Source: Nanobdellota archaeon (GTDB lineage Archaea > Nanobdellota > Nanobdellia > Parvarchaeales > Parvarchaeaceae). From it: a stretch of DNA of 64,000 nucleotides. This document shows, in pieces, positions 62,381-64,000 of the stretch. Position 1 is the first letter of the stretch, and every line of letters starts with the position of its first letter. The stretch lies in assembly GCA_021800365.1 (NCBI GenBank), contig JAJYZA010000001.1:83377-147376 (forward strand), given 5' to 3'. The position numbers and the translations under genes were made by a program. A model generated the notes under the pieces. It did no database searches, had not been told where the DNA came from, and worked only from the letters and a program-made list of their open reading frames with translations.

Positions 62381-62917
62381 TTAGATTATCCTTATCTTCT
62401 CACCAATCCGCACCGCTGACAGCATCGAGCCCGGTCGTCTTTTTTCTATGTCCCTCATGAACTGTAATAAGTACTTCTCCCTGTCGGTTCTTGGCTTTAG
62501 ATCCGCTTTTTCATTTTTGGATTTCAAAAAGGCGATTATTTCATCTTCTGAGGTTGTATAAAGAGGGTTGAAAAACTTAGTTGATCCTATCTTCAGCTTC
62601 GGCTTGTTTTTGGAAATGAAATATTCAAGTACTGCTAGAGCAAAATCCTCAAGAGTATTGTTTCTCAAGGAGATTATACTTTTTTTATCGGCTTTAAATA
62701 AAAATGCATTTAGTTTGTAAGCACTAGAGCCATCGTTAATTAGCTTAAAGGCGCGTCGTTTGTATCCTTTAGAGATTACAGCGCCCCTGGTTCTTTTTAT
62801 TAACATTCGCTCTAGATGTTTCTTACACAGATAATATTTAAGATAAGTAGAATAAAAGTAAGCGCTCCTCCCACAAATATGACACTTTTGCAGCTGTTCC
62901 TCCATAACCCTTACCAT
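62381..62917 (-). CDS. Degenerate TtuA/Ncs6-like protein lacking the PP-loop ATPase core
   Basis: The 178-aa protein matches both ends of TtuA/NcsA tRNA-thiolation enzymes: an N-terminal zinc finger CHICGRSAYFYS...CKKHL (Cys12, Cys15, Cys31, His34), and a C-terminal RTDREKYLLQFMRDIEKRRP with SAVRIGEKI. Where the PP-loop SGGKDS should follow it has NDGSSA (61-66). The region corresponding to the rest of the ATPase core is mostly missing; the family is about 300 aa. It is likely inactive as a thiolase. It could bind tRNA or partner an active paralogue. Confidence 0.6.
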   Translation of the reverse strand: MVRVMEEQLQKCHICGRSAYFYSTYLKYYLCKKHLERMLIKRTRGAVISKGYKRRAFKLINDGSSAYKLNAFLFKADKKSIISLRNNTLEDFALAVLEYFISKNKPKLKIGSTKFFNPLYTTSEDEIIAFLKSKNEKADLKPRTDREKYLLQFMRDIEKRRPGSMLSAVRIGEKIRII

Positions 62918-62968
62918 GAGTATATTTATTAGAGCAATACCATACTTTTATCTGTATTATCCTGTACC

Positions 62969-63694
62969 ATGGCAGCAAAGACAATCGTAATTATGAGCCA
63001 GAAAGGCGGCGTTGGAAAAACAACAGTATCTGCTAATTTAGCCGCAGCCATAGCAGACATGGGAAAAAGAGTCCTGCTAATTGATGCGAATGTAGATACC
63101 CCACACATCGCAGTGTATTATGGTATTGTCGGATACAAGTATTCTTTAGAGGACGTATTAAGTAATTTAGTACATGTAAATGAAGCTATATACAAAACTA
63201 GCAGCCCTAATTTGCACATACTCCCCTCCAGGGTGTTTAAAAAACGCGGCGATGCAAACGCGAAGTATAAAGTAATAAATCTATTCCATCAGATAAACAA
63301 ACTGTCCGACGCCTATGACTTTATAATAATCGACTCAAAACCAGCGGAAAGCGTCAACTTTGTTAAACTTATCGGAGCAGCAGAGATAATTATAGTTTCT
63401 ACTCCAGACATAACTTCTGCTATAGAAGCAAAAAAACTCACCGAGGAAAGCGCTTTAGCCGGCGTGAACGTGCGTGGTCTGATAATAAACCGTATAAATA
63501 AAAGATCGGATGCACATATGAACAAAATAGAGTTCGATAACGTCGTAGGAGCCGGGTGGTTGTGGGAAATCCCCGAAGATCTTGCCGTATTTGAAGCACT
63601 TAGGGCAGGTATACCGATAGTGTGGTATAAAAAGAAAAATCCCGCAGCAAAGGCGTTCATAAGTGTGGCAGACTCGCTTATTGGAGGCGATTAA
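62969..63694 (+). CDS. minD: MinD/ParA-family ATPase
   Basis: The 241-aa protein has the deviant Walker A KGGVGKTT (residues 11-18), LLIDANVDTPHIA, FIIIDSKPAE (switch II, where DTPPG is usual) and GLIINRINK. MinD/ParA ATPases position division or cargo complexes. No MinE or ParB partner is adjacent, but a zinc-ribbon gene overlaps its end. Confidence 0.9.
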   Translation: MAAKTIVIMSQKGGVGKTTVSANLAAAIADMGKRVLLIDANVDTPHIAVYYGIVGYKYSLEDVLSNLVHVNEAIYKTSSPNLHILPSRVFKKRGDANAKYKVINLFHQINKLSDAYDFIIIDSKPAESVNFVKLIGAAEIIIVSTPDITSAIEAKKLTEESALAGVNVRGLIINRINKRSDAHMNKIEFDNVVGAGWLWEIPEDLAVFEALRAGIPIVWYKKKNPAAKAFISVADSLIGGD

Positions 63695-63863
63695 TACGTA
63701 CGATTGCATAGTCAAATGTCCACATTGCGGAAAATATCGTCGCACTAGCTCTACAAATAGAGTCGTGTGTTTCTTTTGCGGCAAAAGTTTCGCCGTACGC
63801 GGGCATACAGTAAGCCAAAACGCTTACAACAAAAAAATGGATAAAAACGTCTACTTTGAGTAG
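63681..63863 (+). CDS. Zinc-ribbon protein coupled to minD
   Basis: The 60-aa product from TTG 63681 has CPHCGKYRRTSSTNRVVCFF and CG, a zinc ribbon (CxxC...CxxC) with a basic, Asn-rich tail. The ORF track uses a GTG at 63663, deeper in minD. The overlap with minD is 14 nt (TTG) or 32 nt (GTG). A GGAGG lies just after the TTG, so the start is uncertain. The function is unknown. Confidence 0.65.
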   Translation: MEAINTYDCIVKCPHCGKYRRTSSTNRVVCFFCGKSFAVRGHTVSQNAYNKKMDKNVYFE

Positions 63864-63947
63864 TTTTGTCGAGCTTATAAATAATTAAAAAGGAATAGTT
63901 TAAATTTTACAAAAAGAATACCCTATTGCGAATTTGAAATATACGCA

Positions 63948-64000
63948 GCCCCTATAGCTCAGCGGTAGAGTGCCTGATTCGTAATCATGCGACGAGGGTT
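63948..64000 (+). tRNA. tRNA-Thr (CGT), partial at window end
   Basis: From GCCCCTA (acceptor) TA and GCTC...GAGT (D arm), the anticodon loop reads TTCGTAA (anticodon CGT). The 3' half is cut off by the window edge. The anticodon stem has one C-T mismatch. Confidence 0.75.

Noticed and set aside
1-64000. CRISPR arrays, insertion sequences or phage genes
   Set aside because: No regularly spaced repeats, transposase or integrase motifs were seen anywhere in the window.

Overview
The window looks like the chromosome of a small-genome acidophilic archaeon of the ARMAN type (DPANN, most likely Micrarchaeota). Archaeal core genes are everywhere: exosome, SBDS, proteasome alpha, LonB, thermosome, RIO kinase, SRP54, LSm/L37e, class I CCA enzyme, Lhr helicase and archaeal SecDF. 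Genes are tightly packed, often with ATGA or 14-20 nt overlaps. TATA boxes sit about 25-30 nt before many start codons, which points to leaderless mRNAs. The pilin signal QSALEYMMTYGWA is typical of DPANN archaea, and FTESGLP-type surface domains are known to me from acidophilic Thermoplasmatales. The species call is inference; no 16S gene is present.

Layout. 1-2286 (-): a mercury-resistance-like operon (CC-motif membrane protein, membrane-anchored TlpA-type thioredoxin, ArsR-type regulator, MerA cut by the window edge). 2799-9954 (-): tRNA-Arg, then a core RNA operon read right to left: 2-TM protein, Pop5, proteasome alpha, SBDS, Rrp4, Rrp41, FAU-1, Rrp42, RpoK, SRP54 and a zinc-ribbon protein. 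10097-16887: a four-TM protein, a CBS protein with a possible hibernation-factor-like C-terminus, LonB-RIO1-Ogt, a PRC-barrel protein, a membrane-anchored nuclease, tRNA-Met and orphans.

16895-37530 (-) is the most unusual part: about 20 kb of exported proteins in one direction. Four pilin-like or anchored proteins (820, 266, 197 and 1167 aa) are followed by a 4016-aa surface protein with two YVTN-type propellers and seven to eight FTESGLP-like modules, and by a separately promoted multi-TM protein. I regard this as a candidate cell-surface or host-contact apparatus.

37587-49349: a small basic ORF, intron-containing tRNA-Asn, Cca, Lhr helicase, thermosome-LSm-L37e, GalT, TrxB, and a GT3 glycogen synthase convergent with a GH57 amylase. 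49430-51905: a small membrane protein, an MFS transporter and an N-terminally truncated MFS gene abutting tRNA-Glu, probably an acquired patch. 52010-55072: divergent lysine 6-aminotransferase and aldehyde dehydrogenase. 55213-56489: pilin and pilin-like protein. 57366-62373: a six-gene operon SecF-SecD-degenerate GalT-like-anchored protein-thioredoxin-like-wHTH. 62381-64000: a degenerate TtuA/Ncs6-like protein, a MinD/ParA ATPase, a zinc ribbon and the start of a tRNA-Thr.

How it fits together: the export and thiol genes (SecDF, two anchored thioredoxin-like proteins, TrxB) suit a cell that exports large cysteine- and Asn/Ser/Thr-rich surface proteins. Glycogen and lysine genes suggest some independent carbon storage and amino-acid use. 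All functional calls rest on motif recognition by eye; no database search was run.
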